This document shows positions 19,564 to 30,029 of a stretch of DNA of 35,957 nucleotides, piece after piece. Source of the stretch: Draconibacterium orientale (GTDB lineage: Bacteria; Bacteroidota; Bacteroidia; Bacteroidales; UBA12170); the NCBI GenBank assembly GCA_020718205.1, contig DYSN01000027.1:1-35957 (forward strand), read 5' to 3'. A program made the translations under genes and the position numbers. Each line of letters opens with the position of its first letter. Positions within the stretch are counted from its first letter, which is position 1. The notes beneath the pieces were generated by a model. The model searched no databases. It was not told the DNA's origin and saw only the letters and a list, made by a program, of their open reading frames with translations.

Positions 19564-19634
19564 ATTATTGAAACACACAAACAATAGATATTTGAAAACC
19601 ACAAATTTATTGTTAAACCCTAATCAAACAAAAA

Positions 19635-21680
19635 ATGAAATTTAAATTAAAAGTATTCGTTTGGAGCATTGCTCTTGGTGGGGCATTGGTATCGTGCCGG
19701 CAAAAACCCGCCGAAACCACAAAAAAAGTTGCCGTTAAAGCGGTCGATACTAATTATATGGATCAAAGTGTGAAACCCGGCGACGATTTTTTCAAATATT
19801 CCAGTGGAGGCTGGATTGCCAGTCATCCCATTCCAGCTGATAAAACCGAGTATGGCTCGTTTACTGTGCTGATGGACGAAAACCAAAAGCAATTGAAAAG
19901 TCTCATTCTCGAGGCAGCAGAATCAAAAGCAGCGTCTGGAACAGTAGCACAGAAAATTGGAAATTTTTATTCCAGCGGTATGGATACTGTGGGAATCGAT
20001 AAAAAAGGTATAGAGCCCATTATGGCCGATTTAGATGCCATCGATGCATTGAAATCGAACGATGAGATTTTGGCTCAGGTGGCCAATATGCAAAAAAGAG
20101 GCATGTATCCACTCTTTTACTTCTTTGGTTCTCAAGACGATAGAAACAGCGAAATGGTAATTGCAAACTTCTATCAGGCAGGTATTGGATTGCCCGAGCG
20201 TGATTATTATTTCAATGCTGCAACCGCCGAAATAAGAGATACTTATGTAAAGCATATGGAGAAAATGCTGGTTTTGGCCAAATACGATTCTGTTACAGCT
20301 CAGGCAGTTGCACAACAGGTTTTTCTGTTCGAAACCCGTCTGGCCAAGGCTTCTTTAACAATGCTCGAGAACCGCGATCCTTTCAAAACCTATAATAAAA
20401 TGAGTTTGACAGAGCTTCAGAAAATGGCTCCTGAGGCTGATTGGTCATCATATTTTACCGCTTTAGGACTTCCAAATCCGGGCGATATCAACGTTCGCCA
20501 AACTGCTTTTATTCAGGAAGTGGCTAAAATGGTGAAAGAAGAAGCATTGGAAACCTGGAAAAACTATTTGAAATGGAATGTAATCAATGGTTCAGCCAAT
20601 TATTTGAGTTCCGATTTGGAAAGAACAGACTTTGAGTTCTATGAGCAATATTTGAGTGGACAAAAAGAACAACGTCCCCGTTGGAAGAGAGTTTTGAGCA
20701 CCACAAGCTCAGCCCTGGGCGAAGCCATAGGCAAGCTTTATGTAGAAAAATTCTTTCCCCCACAAGCTAAAGAACGGATGATAAATCTGGTATCTAATCT
20801 CAGAACTTCGCTCGGAAACAGAATCGATCAATTGGAATGGATGACCGATAGCACCAAAGCTTTAGCCCACGAAAAACTTAATGCCATTAATGTGAAGGTT
20901 GGTTATCCTGATAAATGGCTCGACTATAGTCCGTTACAAATAACTCCGGACGATTATTATGCCAATATCCGCAATGCCAAAGTCTTTATGTTTAATACCG
21001 AGCTTGCTAAAATTGGTAAACCATACGACCGCTCCGAATGGGGAATGACTCCTCAGACAGTAAACGCCTATTACAGCCCCAATGCCAACGAAATCGTTTT
21101 CCCCGCCGCTATTCTGCAACCCCCTTTCTTCTTTATGGATGAAGATGATGCTGTAAATTATGGCGCTATTGGGGTAGTAATCGGACATGAAATGACTCAT
21201 GGTTTCGACGATCAGGGAAGAAACTACGATAAAAATGGAAATCTGACCAACTGGTGGGCCGAAGCTGATGCAAATGCATTTCTGGAGAAGTCAAAAATAA
21301 TTGTGAATCAGTATAATAAATATATTGAGTTGGATAGTTTGAATGTGGATGGCGAATTGACATTAGGAGAAAATATTGCCGATTTTGGTGGATTAAATAT
21401 CTCCTGGGATGCTTTTCAACAGACCGCTCAAGCCAAAACTACCGATAAGATTGATGGTTTTACTCCGCAACAACGTTTCTTTTTATCCTATGCAGGGGTT
21501 TGGAGACAAAATATCATGGATAAGGAATTGGCTCGTCAGCTCAAAGAAGATGTTCATAGCCCCGGCGATGCCCGCGTTAATGTGCCTTTGTACAATATGC
21601 AGGTTTTCTACGATGCTTTTGGCATTACTCCCGACGACAAGCGATATATTGCTCCGGCAGAAAGAGCCATTATCTGGTAA
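19635..21680 (+). CDS. M13 family metallopeptidase (neprilysin/PepO-like), predicted lipoprotein
   Basis: VVIGHEMTHGFDDQGRNYDKNGNLTNWW (HExxH) and ENIADFGGL; NAYYSPNANEIVFPAAILQPPFF; lipobox-like LVSC. Confidence 0.96.
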   Translation: MKFKLKVFVWSIALGGALVSCRQKPAETTKKVAVKAVDTNYMDQSVKPGDDFFKYSSGGWIASHPIPADKTEYGSFTVLMDENQKQLKSLILEAAESKAASGTVAQKIGNFYSSGMDTVGIDKKGIEPIMADLDAIDALKSNDEILAQVANMQKRGMYPLFYFFGSQDDRNSEMVIANFYQAGIGLPERDYYFNAATAEIRDTYVKHMEKMLVLAKYDSVTAQAVAQQVFLFETRLAKASLTMLENRDPFKTYNKMSLTELQKMAPEADWSSYFTALGLPNPGDINVRQTAFIQEVAKMVKEEALETWKNYLKWNVINGSANYLSSDLERTDFEFYEQYLSGQKEQRPRWKRVLSTTSSALGEAIGKLYVEKFFPPQAKERMINLVSNLRTSLGNRIDQLEWMTDSTKALAHEKLNAINVKVGYPDKWLDYSPLQITPDDYYANIRNAKVFMFNTELAKIGKPYDRSEWGMTPQTVNAYYSPNANEIVFPAAILQPPFFFMDEDDAVNYGAIGVVIGHEMTHGFDDQGRNYDKNGNLTNWWAEADANAFLEKSKIIVNQYNKYIELDSLNVDGELTLGENIADFGGLNISWDAFQQTAQAKTTDKIDGFTPQQRFFLSYAGVWRQNIMDKELARQLKEDVHSPGDARVNVPLYNMQVFYDAFGITPDDKRYIAPAERAIIW

Positions 21681-21699
21681 GAGTTGGTGGATTAAACAG

Positions 21700-21733
21700 G
21701 AAAGCAGATGTATTCATGAATACATCTGCTTTC
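21700..21733. terminator. 34-nt perfect palindrome, likely bidirectional terminator between convergent genes
   Basis: GAAAGCAGATGTATTCATGAATACATCTGCTTTC is its own reverse complement; followed by ttttt on +; between the pepO-like gene (ends 21680) and mevalonate kinase (ends 21756 on -). Confidence 0.8.
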
Positions 21734-21755
21734 TTTTTATACAAGTGGTTGAAAT

Positions 21756-22721
21756 TTAGCTGTTTCTGTAAACTGGAATGATTTCAACGCCTTTCTCGGC
21801 CAGGGTAGTGCGGGCTTTGGAGTAATCCTGTGCAAATCCGAGCATAAATCCACCGCCCCCCGATCCGCAAAGCTTCATATTATAATCGCCTGTAGACAAT
21901 CCCAATGCCCAGATATAGCGAATGCCATCGGGTATCATCCGCTGAAAATGCTCAAACTGCAACGCGCTCAAATGTTTCAGCGATTCAAAAAACCTGATTC
22001 CGTGGCCATGAAGCAACGATTCGATACATTGGTTATTGGTGGGAATAAATTCCTCGTCAATCATTCGTTTATAGGCAGGCTCGGAGTATTGCTCCAGAAA
22101 ATGCTTTACAAGGGGCGCCGTCTTACCTGGCTTTCCGCTGTTGATGAGAAAAATAGCGCCTCCTTTATCAAATTTATTCCGGGGGATGGCTACGGTAATA
22201 ATTTCTGCCGGGTTTTTAATGAGTAGAGGGTATTGAATATAGCAGTTGAGCGGGTCGAGTCCGGAAGACTTTCCATGGAAATAGGCCTCCATCTGACTAA
22301 ATATTTCCTTGAGGCGCAAAACGCTTTTAAAACTCAGCCGGCGGTCGCTCTTAATTTTTTCTTCGGCATATTTGCTGTAGATAGCCGCCACCAAAGCACC
22401 ACTGCTACCAATACCATAACCCTGCGGAATGGTGCTTTCGAAGTACATCCCCTTTTCTATATCCCGCTGGAATTTGTCGAGGTCGAGCAGCCACGACTGA
22501 TCCTGATTTTTCTTCAATTCCACCAAATGCTGTGCATATTCGCGCAACGATTGATTGCTTTCGAGCGCCCATTCAAAATCGGTGTATTTGTATTTACTTA
22601 TGAAGCTTAGCTCTCCTTTGAAATGGGTATAGGGAATGGTGAGTGCCATGGAATTGAAAATAACCCCATACTCGCCAAAGAGTAGTATTTTTCCGTAGAA
22701 GACTTCGTTTTTCTGAGACAT
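21756..22721 (-). CDS. Mevalonate kinase-like GHMP kinase
   Basis: GKILLFGEYGVIFNSMALTIP; STIPQGYGIGSSGALVAAIY; LCGSGGGGFMLGFA; 1-nt overlap with the mvaD stop codon. Confidence 0.85.
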   Translation of the reverse strand: MSQKNEVFYGKILLFGEYGVIFNSMALTIPYTHFKGELSFISKYKYTDFEWALESNQSLREYAQHLVELKKNQDQSWLLDLDKFQRDIEKGMYFESTIPQGYGIGSSGALVAAIYSKYAEEKIKSDRRLSFKSVLRLKEIFSQMEAYFHGKSSGLDPLNCYIQYPLLIKNPAEIITVAIPRNKFDKGGAIFLINSGKPGKTAPLVKHFLEQYSEPAYKRMIDEEFIPTNNQCIESLLHGHGIRFFESLKHLSALQFEHFQRMIPDGIRYIWALGLSTGDYNMKLCGSGGGGFMLGFAQDYSKARTTLAEKGVEIIPVYRNS

Positions 22722-23806
22722 TATTTTATCTTTTTGGGTCCAACACCAATTTTATCATAAATAATTTGATGATTGAAACACAGTGGTTTAAGTTCTTTTT
22801 CGATAAATTGTACGATTTCCAGCTCATTCTCATTTCCATAAACTACATGCACATTGGGGCCGGCATCGAGGGTAAAGCCGATAAAATACCCTGTATTTTG
22901 ACGGAATTCCTTAATGCGTTCCAGTATTTGCAGCGTCTGTGGTTTCATGAGAATAAACCAGGGGTTGCCCGACATCATGAGTGCATGAAGGCTGAGGGCT
23001 TCGTTTTCAAGAATTCTGATAAACTCCTGAATATGACCATCTTTAATTGCTAAAACCACCGCTGACAAATTTTTGCTTGCTTGATTCATACGGTCATCGG
23101 CATAAGGATGTTGATCCATTAAACTGTGTCCGGCGCTGCTACTTACAGATTTAACTCCCCGGTCAACGATGAGAATGGCGTCGTTAAGTTGTTGAAAAAC
23201 AGGATGTATTTCGTTGGTAAAAGCTATTGCATATTTGTTTTCAGTGAGTTCGCTCACCGATTTTGCGGCTCCCCAAATGGAATATCCCCCAAATACCGAG
23301 CGAGCAGCACTTCCGCTACCCATTCGGGCTAGATAGCTGGCTTTGGTGAAAAAATCAAAATCGGACAATTGGGGCTGGAAAATCTGTTTCTCCATATCAA
23401 CCAGACATAGAGCCAGGGCACTGAATGCCGACGCCGATGAGGCTATTCCGGTGCTGTGAGGGAAACTGTTTTTTGTATCAATGGTAATATCTAACTGATG
23501 TAAATAGGGATAGATGGCACTCAATCCGCTGAAATATTTCCAGATTCTGTTAGCAAAGACAGGGTTTTCCTGGTTTTCAAAATAAAACTGCCATTTTGGT
23601 TCGCCCTTGGTAAACTTAAATTGAAGCGAAGTTTCTGTAAACGATTCGGTGAGCGACATGCTCAGGCTGGCATTTTTTGGCAATTGATGCCCGTATTTTC
23701 CCCAATACTTGATGAATGCGATATTGCTGGGGCTTCTCCAAACAACTTCTCCGGCCAGATTTTGGTCGGTAATCAACAGGCCCGGGTTTTCATAATGGTC
23801 TTTCAA
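22721..23806 (-). CDS. mvaD: Diphosphomevalonate decarboxylase
   Basis: SNIAFIKYWGKYGHQLPKNASLSMSL; NSFPHSTGIASSASAFSALALCL; RMGSGSAARSVFGGYSIW; TLDAGPNVHVVY. Confidence 0.95.
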   Translation of the reverse strand: MKDHYENPGLLITDQNLAGEVVWRSPSNIAFIKYWGKYGHQLPKNASLSMSLTESFTETSLQFKFTKGEPKWQFYFENQENPVFANRIWKYFSGLSAIYPYLHQLDITIDTKNSFPHSTGIASSASAFSALALCLVDMEKQIFQPQLSDFDFFTKASYLARMGSGSAARSVFGGYSIWGAAKSVSELTENKYAIAFTNEIHPVFQQLNDAILIVDRGVKSVSSSAGHSLMDQHPYADDRMNQASKNLSAVVLAIKDGHIQEFIRILENEALSLHALMMSGNPWFILMKPQTLQILERIKEFRQNTGYFIGFTLDAGPNVHVVYGNENELEIVQFIEKELKPLCFNHQIIYDKIGVGPKKIK

Positions 23807-23915
23807 AACGATTTTTTTATGGCAAAAGTATGATATTTATCTTTTTATCGGCTCCGCAGCTTTCAAACATCAATAGTCAGTGCATTTTCCATGGAATTCT
23901 TGCCGATCGTTTATA

Positions 23916-25766
23916 TTAAGAAATTTCATCCATAGCCAGCTCTTCCTCATCAATTTTCAGGTTATCGATGATAAAATCCTGCCGCTCGGGGGTGTTTTTT
24001 CCCATATAAAATTCGAGAAGTTTGTTCACAGCCGAATCCTTTTTCAAAATAACAGGATCGAGCCTTATATCATTGCCAATGAAGTGTTTAAACTCATCGG
24101 GGCTTATTTCTCCCAGACCTTTAAACCGGGTAATTTCAGGTTTTCCTTTCAGCTTCTCTATGGCTTTTAGTTTCTCGTCGTGCGAGTAGCAATAGTAGGT
24201 AGTCGATTTGTTCCTAACCCTGAACAGGGGGGTTTGTAAAATATACAAATGCCCTCGCTTAATAAGGTCGGGGTAAAACTGAAGGAAGAAAGTGAGCAAA
24301 AGCAGCCTGATATGCATTCCGTCCACATCGGCATCGGTGGCAATAACTATGTAGTTATAGCGCAGATTGTCAATCTCTTCGTCAATATTGAGTGCAGCCT
24401 GAAGCAGGTTAAACTCTTCGTTCTGATAAACGATTTTTTTGCTCAAACCATAGCTGTTCAGTGGTTTTCCTTTGAGACTGAAAACAGCCTGGGTATTCAC
24501 ATCGCGCGATTTGGTGATGGAGCCGCTGGCCGAATCGCCTTCGGTGATGAACAGCGTGGATTCCAGTTTGCGCTCGTCGTTAGCGGTGAGGTGAATGCGA
24601 CAATCGCGGAGTTTCTTGTTGTGAAGGCTGGTTTTTTTTGCAGAATCTTTAACGAGTTTTTTAATCCCCGCCATTTCCTTGCGCTCCTTCATGTTGAGAA
24701 GGATTTTATTGAGAAGCGCTTCGGCAGTTTCCGGATTTTTATGCAGGAAATTATCTAAATTCTGGGTAACCATATCGGTAATGAAAGTCCGGACGGTGCG
24801 GCCATCGGGTTCCATAAACTGGCTGCCAAGCTTGGTTTTGGTTTGCGATTCAAAAACCGGCTCCTGAACTTTTATACTGAGCGCTGCAACAATAGAAGTG
24901 CGGATATCGGCGGGTTCAAAATTCTTATTGTAAAACTCTCTGATGGTTTTAACAATGCTTTCGCGAAAAGCCTGTTGATGTGTTCCTCCCTGTGTGGTAT
25001 TTTGACCGTTTACAAAAGAATAATACTCTTCGCCATACTGTTTGGAGTGGGTGAAGGCAAACTCAAAATCCTCGGCTTTCAGATGAATAATAGGATAGCA
25101 AATGGAAGTATCTATTTCATTTTGAAGCAAATCGAGAAGTCCGTTTTTGGCAATGAACCGGCTTCCGTTGAAATATAAAGTAAGGCCATTGTTGAGATAG
25201 GCATAGTTCCACAGCATTTTTTCAATGTAATCTGTCAGGAAGTGGAAATTGCCAAAGATTTTGTTGTCGGGGATAAAGGTAATTTTGGTGCCCTGTTTTT
25301 CCTCCGAGTTCACTATATCGTCATCTTCAACCAGCTCGCCGCGATGAAACACAGAAGTTTTGGATTTGCCTTCTCTGATGGATTGAACTTCGAAATAAGA
25401 AGACATGGCATTTACGGCTTTGGAACCAACGCCATTGAGCCCCACAGCTTTTTTAAAAACGTTGCTGTCGTATTTGGCGCCGGTGTTAATTTTCGAAACG
25501 CAGGCATTCACCATTCCCAGCGGAATTCCACGGCCATGATCGCGAACTGTAACTTTATGGTCCTGAATATCAATCTCAATCGATTTCCCATTTCCCATCA
25601 CAAACTCATCGATGGAATTGTCGATAATTTCCTTTAAAAGCACATAAATACCATCGTCAGGGGCAGAACCATCGCCCAATTTGCCAATATACATACCCGG
25701 TCGCAACCGAATATGTTCTTTCCAATCCAGCGATTTTATTGATGATTCATTATAGTTTTCGCTCAT
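23916..25766 (-). CDS. parE: DNA topoisomerase IV subunit B (GyrB/ParE type)
   Basis: [81 protein letters not shown]. Start placed at MSENYN (25766) rather than 25796 because the -7 element lies between. Confidence 0.92.
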   Translation of the reverse strand: MSENYNESSIKSLDWKEHIRLRPGMYIGKLGDGSAPDDGIYVLLKEIIDNSIDEFVMGNGKSIEIDIQDHKVTVRDHGRGIPLGMVNACVSKINTGAKYDSNVFKKAVGLNGVGSKAVNAMSSYFEVQSIREGKSKTSVFHRGELVEDDDIVNSEEKQGTKITFIPDNKIFGNFHFLTDYIEKMLWNYAYLNNGLTLYFNGSRFIAKNGLLDLLQNEIDTSICYPIIHLKAEDFEFAFTHSKQYGEEYYSFVNGQNTTQGGTHQQAFRESIVKTIREFYNKNFEPADIRTSIVAALSIKVQEPVFESQTKTKLGSQFMEPDGRTVRTFITDMVTQNLDNFLHKNPETAEALLNKILLNMKERKEMAGIKKLVKDSAKKTSLHNKKLRDCRIHLTANDERKLESTLFITEGDSASGSITKSRDVNTQAVFSLKGKPLNSYGLSKKIVYQNEEFNLLQAALNIDEEIDNLRYNYIVIATDADVDGMHIRLLLLTFFLQFYPDLIKRGHLYILQTPLFRVRNKSTTYYCYSHDEKLKAIEKLKGKPEITRFKGLGEISPDEFKHFIGNDIRLDPVILKKDSAVNKLLEFYMGKNTPERQDFIIDNLKIDEEELAMDEIS

Positions 25767-25782
25767 GCCAAAATTTTGTGAG

Positions 25783-25790
25783 CAAAGGTA
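25783..25790 (-). promoter_or_regulatory. Predicted -7 element (TACCTTTG) for parE
   Basis: caaaggta on +, 17 nt upstream of the MSENYN start codon. Confidence 0.5.
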
Positions 25791-25964
25791 GAGCAAACCT
25801 TTCTAAACACTTCCTATGCCAACAAAAACTTACAAACAGAAACTGTTGAAAACGAAATATTACAGCCGGAATTTTAGGTTTTTTTCAATGCGATTCCCAT
25901 TGGTTTTGCTAAAAATTAGCAAAAGGATTCGAAAATATTTCATGCGGATTTGTTTGGATTGCAT

Positions 25965-25972
25965 TATTTTTG
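25965..25972 (+). promoter_or_regulatory. Predicted -7 element (TATTTTTG) for purC
   Basis: TATTTTTG 27 nt upstream of ATG 25999. Confidence 0.5.
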
Positions 25973-25998
25973 CCCAATCACATTTCAATATATATTCC

Positions 25999-26946
25999 AT
26001 GAACACAATTCTAAAAACAGATTTCAGTTTCCCCGGTCAAACCCATATCTATAAAGGAAAAGTAAGGGATGTTTATACCATCAATCATGATACTTTAGTG
26101 ATGGTGGCCAGCGATCGCATATCGGCTTTCGATGTGGTTTTGCCCAAAGGGATTCCTTATAAAGGACAGGTGCTCAACCAGATAGCGTCTAAATTTTTAG
26201 ATGCAACCGCCGATATTGTCCCCAACTGGAAAATTGAATCGCCCGATCCACAAGTCACCATTGGGGTAAAATGTGAGCCATTTCCAGTAGAAATGATTAT
26301 TAGAGGATATCTCACCGGAAGCAGTTGGAGAACTTATAAATCGGGAGCCAGAGAAATTTGTGGCGTGCCCATTCCCGACGGAATGAAAGAGCATCAACGG
26401 TTCGAAAAACCCATCATCACCCCAACCACCAAAGCTGAGCTTGGGTTGCACGACGAAGATATTTCGAAAGAAGAAATACTGAAAAGCGGGTTGGTTTCGG
26501 AAGCCGATTATGCGCTGCTCGAAAAATACACTCAGGAATTATTTGAGCGCGGAAGCCAGATAGCCGAAGAAAAAGGCCTTTTGTTGGTTGATACCAAATA
26601 CGAATTTGGCAAAAAAGACGGGGTAATTTATCTCATCGACGAAATCCACACCCCCGATTCGAGCAGATATTTCTATAAAGAAGGCTATCAGGAGCGGTTC
26701 GACAGGGGAGAAGCTCAAAAACAACTCAGCAAGGAATTTGTGCGCGAATGGCTCATGGAGAACGGATTTCAGGGGCAAAAAGGTCAACAGGTTCCCGAAA
26801 TGACGGACGAGTTTGTTCAAACCATATCCGAGCGTTATATCGAGCTCTATGAAAAAATTATCGGCGAAGACTTTGTTAAAGCCGATGTGAGCCGGATTCT
26901 GACGCGTGTCGAAAAAAATATTCAGGATTTCCTGAGCCGCGGATAG
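25999..26946 (+). CDS. purC: Phosphoribosylaminoimidazole-succinocarboxamide synthase
   Basis: [75 protein letters not shown]. The ORF-track start (25816) adds 61 residues without family similarity and lies upstream of the predicted promoter. Confidence 0.95.
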   Translation: MNTILKTDFSFPGQTHIYKGKVRDVYTINHDTLVMVASDRISAFDVVLPKGIPYKGQVLNQIASKFLDATADIVPNWKIESPDPQVTIGVKCEPFPVEMIIRGYLTGSSWRTYKSGAREICGVPIPDGMKEHQRFEKPIITPTTKAELGLHDEDISKEEILKSGLVSEADYALLEKYTQELFERGSQIAEEKGLLLVDTKYEFGKKDGVIYLIDEIHTPDSSRYFYKEGYQERFDRGEAQKQLSKEFVREWLMENGFQGQKGQQVPEMTDEFVQTISERYIELYEKIIGEDFVKADVSRILTRVEKNIQDFLSRG

Positions 26947-27014
26947 CTGCGGGGTTTTTTTAAAGAATTCTCAGGTATTTCATTGGTTTTGGAGCAAGCA
27001 TTGAAAAATAAATA

Positions 27015-27022
27015 TACTTTTG
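27015..27022 (+). promoter_or_regulatory. Predicted -7 element (TACTTTTG)
   Basis: TACTTTTG 26 nt upstream of ATG 27048. Confidence 0.45.
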
Positions 27023-27047
27023 TAACACAATACCATAATTCATCAAT

Positions 27048-28016
27048 ATGAATAGATTATTTGCCCTTGTTTTTCTTATTGCATTGGGCTTTGCCACAAC
27101 AAGCTGCGATAAAGAAATCGATATCAACGACGATTATCAGGATATAGCCATAGTTTACGGGCTTATCAATCCCAATGACAGCATCTCGTACCTGAGAATA
27201 GAAAAAGCTTATTTGTCGAATGGCGATATCTATCAGGATGCTCAAATTGCTGATAGTAACCTGTTTCGCAATAAACTCGATGTAAAAGTTTATTCCAACA
27301 ATCGCATTATTACTTTCGATACCATAACCATCTACAATAAAAAAGAAGGCATATTCTATGCCCCAAAAATGGTGGTTTATTATGCGGTGACCAAAGGGCT
27401 CTTAAATACACTGGACACCTACAATCTGGAGATTAAAAACCCCGAAACCGGCCAGGTAATCACCTCGTCCACCTCGCTGATTGATGGCAGTAGCATTCGT
27501 TTCGAATACCCCAATCAAACCATTACTTTCGAATCGGACAAACAGGTGGCTTTTACCTCCATTCCCAATGCCAGGCTTTATCAGCTAAATCTTCGGTTTC
27601 ATTATACCGAAGGACTGATTTCGGGTAGTGATACAACTTTTTCGGAACATGCTGTTGATTGGATTTTCCCCGGCATTACATCGAGAGATTTAACTGGTGG
27701 TGAAGAATTACTTATTGACTATATCGGCGAGCAGTTTTATTCCAATCTTCTTCTCAATATACCCTATAAAGAAAGGGTAGTGCGAATGATTGGTCAATGC
27801 GAAGTGATAGTGAGTGTGGCCGACGAAACATTCAATGTTTATATGGAAGTGAACAAACCCAGCGCATCTATTGTAATCGATCGGCCGGCGTTCACCAATA
27901 TCGAAAATGGCTATGGATTGTTTGCCAGCCGATCGAAAGGCGGGGGCATGTACAGTCTTAACAATTTCACCAAGAACAGACTCAAGACTTTCGAACAGAT
28001 GAATTTTATAAGATAA
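27048..28016 (+). CDS. DUF4249-like lipoprotein
   Basis: Lipoprotein signal ending in ATTSC; DINDDYQDIAIVYGLINPNDSISYLRIEKAYL resembles the DUF4249 N-terminus. Confidence 0.65.
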   Translation: MNRLFALVFLIALGFATTSCDKEIDINDDYQDIAIVYGLINPNDSISYLRIEKAYLSNGDIYQDAQIADSNLFRNKLDVKVYSNNRIITFDTITIYNKKEGIFYAPKMVVYYAVTKGLLNTLDTYNLEIKNPETGQVITSSTSLIDGSSIRFEYPNQTITFESDKQVAFTSIPNARLYQLNLRFHYTEGLISGSDTTFSEHAVDWIFPGITSRDLTGGEELLIDYIGEQFYSNLLLNIPYKERVVRMIGQCEVIVSVADETFNVYMEVNKPSASIVIDRPAFTNIENGYGLFASRSKGGGMYSLNNFTKNRLKTFEQMNFIR

Positions 28017-28037
28017 TCTGTTAGATAGAAATTCGAG

Positions 28038-28064
28038 CCCGGTGAGTTTCATCGGGTTTTTTTT
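28038..28064 (+). terminator. Rho-independent terminator
   Basis: cccggtga-gtt-tcatcggg stem (8 pairs including one G-T) followed by tttttttt. Confidence 0.85.
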
Positions 28065-28078
28065 GCACTTTTGTTACC

Positions 28079-28654
28079 ATGATTCGATTTAAAACCATGC
28101 CGCTAAGCCAGGCTACAAAAGAATATCATTTGGTGCTCATTTCCGGAAGTGGCCGAAATGTTGGGAAAACAACTTTTGCCGCCACCATTATACAGCATCT
28201 GGTCGAGCTGAAATTGAATGTTCTGGCTGTTAAAATTACACCACATTTTCATCATACAATTCCGCCGTTTTGCATTTTTTCGTCGGAGCATTTCATCCTT
28301 TCTCTTGAAAAAGATGCCACTTCGGCCAAAGATACCGGAAGATTTTTGAGAGCAGGCGCCACCGACACATTTTTCCTTCAGGTTCAGGACTTTCATCTCG
28401 CCGAGGCTTTCGAATACACGTCGGCTTTCTTCCCGCCCGGCAGCTTTGTGGTGGTAGAATCGGGAGGGCTGGCTAAAATTCTGAAACCCGATTATCATTT
28501 CTTTATCCAACCGGCTCAACCCGCCGAAATAAAACCATCGGCTCTCGAAATTGGTCAAAGAGCCCATCAAATCATTCATTTCGATGGAATTCAATTCGAT
28601 TTCGAAATAGAAAAGATTCGCGTAGACCACCATAAATTGATTTGGAATGCGTAG
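28079..28654 (+). CDS. MobB-like P-loop NTPase
   Basis: LVLISGSGRNVGKTTFAATIIQHL Walker A at N-terminus; KDTGRFLRAGATDTF resembles the MobB 'D-S-x-R-x-x-x-A-G-A' segment. Confidence 0.6.
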   Translation: MIRFKTMPLSQATKEYHLVLISGSGRNVGKTTFAATIIQHLVELKLNVLAVKITPHFHHTIPPFCIFSSEHFILSLEKDATSAKDTGRFLRAGATDTFFLQVQDFHLAEAFEYTSAFFPPGSFVVVESGGLAKILKPDYHFFIQPAQPAEIKPSALEIGQRAHQIIHFDGIQFDFEIEKIRVDHHKLIWNA

Positions 28655-28676
28655 ATTTGGAAATAAATAGAATAAT

Positions 28677-29957
28677 ATGACCACCAGCGGAAGCATCGCC
28701 ATCAGAGCCAAAATTTTTCATTTTCTGAGTCCGGATGAATATGTCTTTTTCGAAGATGGATTGCTTATTGTAGAACGGGGATTTGTGAGCCGTTTAGGCA
28801 ATTACAGCGAGCTTTCAGCCGAAATTCCCCACGAATGCATGTATATTGATGAACGCGATAAATGGATTTTTCCGGGTTTTATCGATGGTCATATTCATGC
28901 AGTACAAACCCGGGTAATTGCCTCGTTTGGTGCCGATTTGCTCCAATGGCTCGAAAACTATACTTTTCCCGCGGAAAAACTTTTCGAAGATGAAAACTAT
29001 GCTCAATTAGAAACTGATTTCTTTTTTAGTCAGATGCTAAAAAATGGAACCACCACTGCTGCCATCTATACCTCGGTTCATGCTCAGTCGCTCAAAGCTG
29101 TGATGAACAAGGCTGCCAGCTTGAATATGCGCATCATGGCCGGAAAGACGAATATGGATAGAAACGCCCCCCCGGACCTTTGCGAAGAAACGGCGGCAAC
29201 TTTTAGTCAAACCGAAATGTTTATTCAGGAATATGAGGGCAAGCACCGTCTGGAATACATACTTACTCCGCGCTTTGCCATCACCAGCTCGCACGAACAG
29301 ATGCTTCATTTACAGGAACTTAATAAAAAATTTCCGCACATTAAAGTTCAAACCCACCTCTCCGAAAATCACGCCGAAATAAATGAGACCCTCAAGCTTT
29401 TTCCCGAAGCCAAAGACTATTTGGGGGTTTATGAATCCTATGGTTTGGTTAATTCCGGAACCCTTCTGGGTCATGCCATACATTTAAGCGACACTGAGTG
29501 GGAGCGGGTTCGGGAGCATAAAGCATCGTTGATTCATTGCCCCACTTCCAATTTGTTTTTGGGATCGGGTTTGTTTAATCTTCAAAAGGCCTTGGACATG
29601 GGTATTCCGGTTGGTCTTGGCTCGGATATTGGTGCCGGAACCAGTTTTTCTATGCTGCAAACTGCGGCAGCTGCTTATCAGGTTGCTGCCCTGAGAGGAC
29701 AGAAAACAGATGCTTTCAAACTTTTTTACCTGATAACTTTGGGCGGAGCCAAAGCACTTGGGGTTGAGCAAAAGATAGGTAGTTTTTTACCAGGCAAGGA
29801 AGCTGATTTTTTAGTGTTGAATCCCATGGCAGACACTATGCTGTCTAAAAAAATTTCAGTAGAATGCAGTCTGCACGACAAATTGTTTTCGTTCATTTTT
29901 CTGGGAAACGAGCAAATAGTTGATTCTGTTTATCTTATGGGAAATCGGGTTATCTAA
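28677..29957 (+). CDS. guaD: Guanine deaminase
   Basis: FPGFIDGHIHAVQTRVIASFGADLLQWLENYTFPAE; VQTHLSENHAEI; GHAIHLSDTEW; HCPTSNLFLGSGLFNL; VGLGSDIGAGTSFSML. Confidence 0.93.
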   Translation: MTTSGSIAIRAKIFHFLSPDEYVFFEDGLLIVERGFVSRLGNYSELSAEIPHECMYIDERDKWIFPGFIDGHIHAVQTRVIASFGADLLQWLENYTFPAEKLFEDENYAQLETDFFFSQMLKNGTTTAAIYTSVHAQSLKAVMNKAASLNMRIMAGKTNMDRNAPPDLCEETAATFSQTEMFIQEYEGKHRLEYILTPRFAITSSHEQMLHLQELNKKFPHIKVQTHLSENHAEINETLKLFPEAKDYLGVYESYGLVNSGTLLGHAIHLSDTEWERVREHKASLIHCPTSNLFLGSGLFNLQKALDMGIPVGLGSDIGAGTSFSMLQTAAAAYQVAALRGQKTDAFKLFYLITLGGAKALGVEQKIGSFLPGKEADFLVLNPMADTMLSKKISVECSLHDKLFSFIFLGNEQIVDSVYLMGNRVI

Positions 29958-30007
29958 TATTTTTCATTTCAAAACACTGCTTTTACACGCAACTTCAAAC
30001 AACTTAT

Positions 30008-30015
30008 TATCTTTG
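30008..30015 (+). promoter_or_regulatory. Predicted -7 element (TATCTTTG) for meaB
   Basis: TATCTTTG, then caggag (30018-30023) SD-like, ATG 30030. Confidence 0.5.
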
Positions 30016-30029
30016 TTCAGGAGTAAGTC

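Noticed and set aside
24249-24758. 169-aa ORF on the + strand
   Set aside because: Shadow of parE; no independent support.
28103-28711. 202-aa ORF on the - strand
   Set aside because: Antisense to the MobB-like gene, which has a clear Walker A motif; no domain or start signal.
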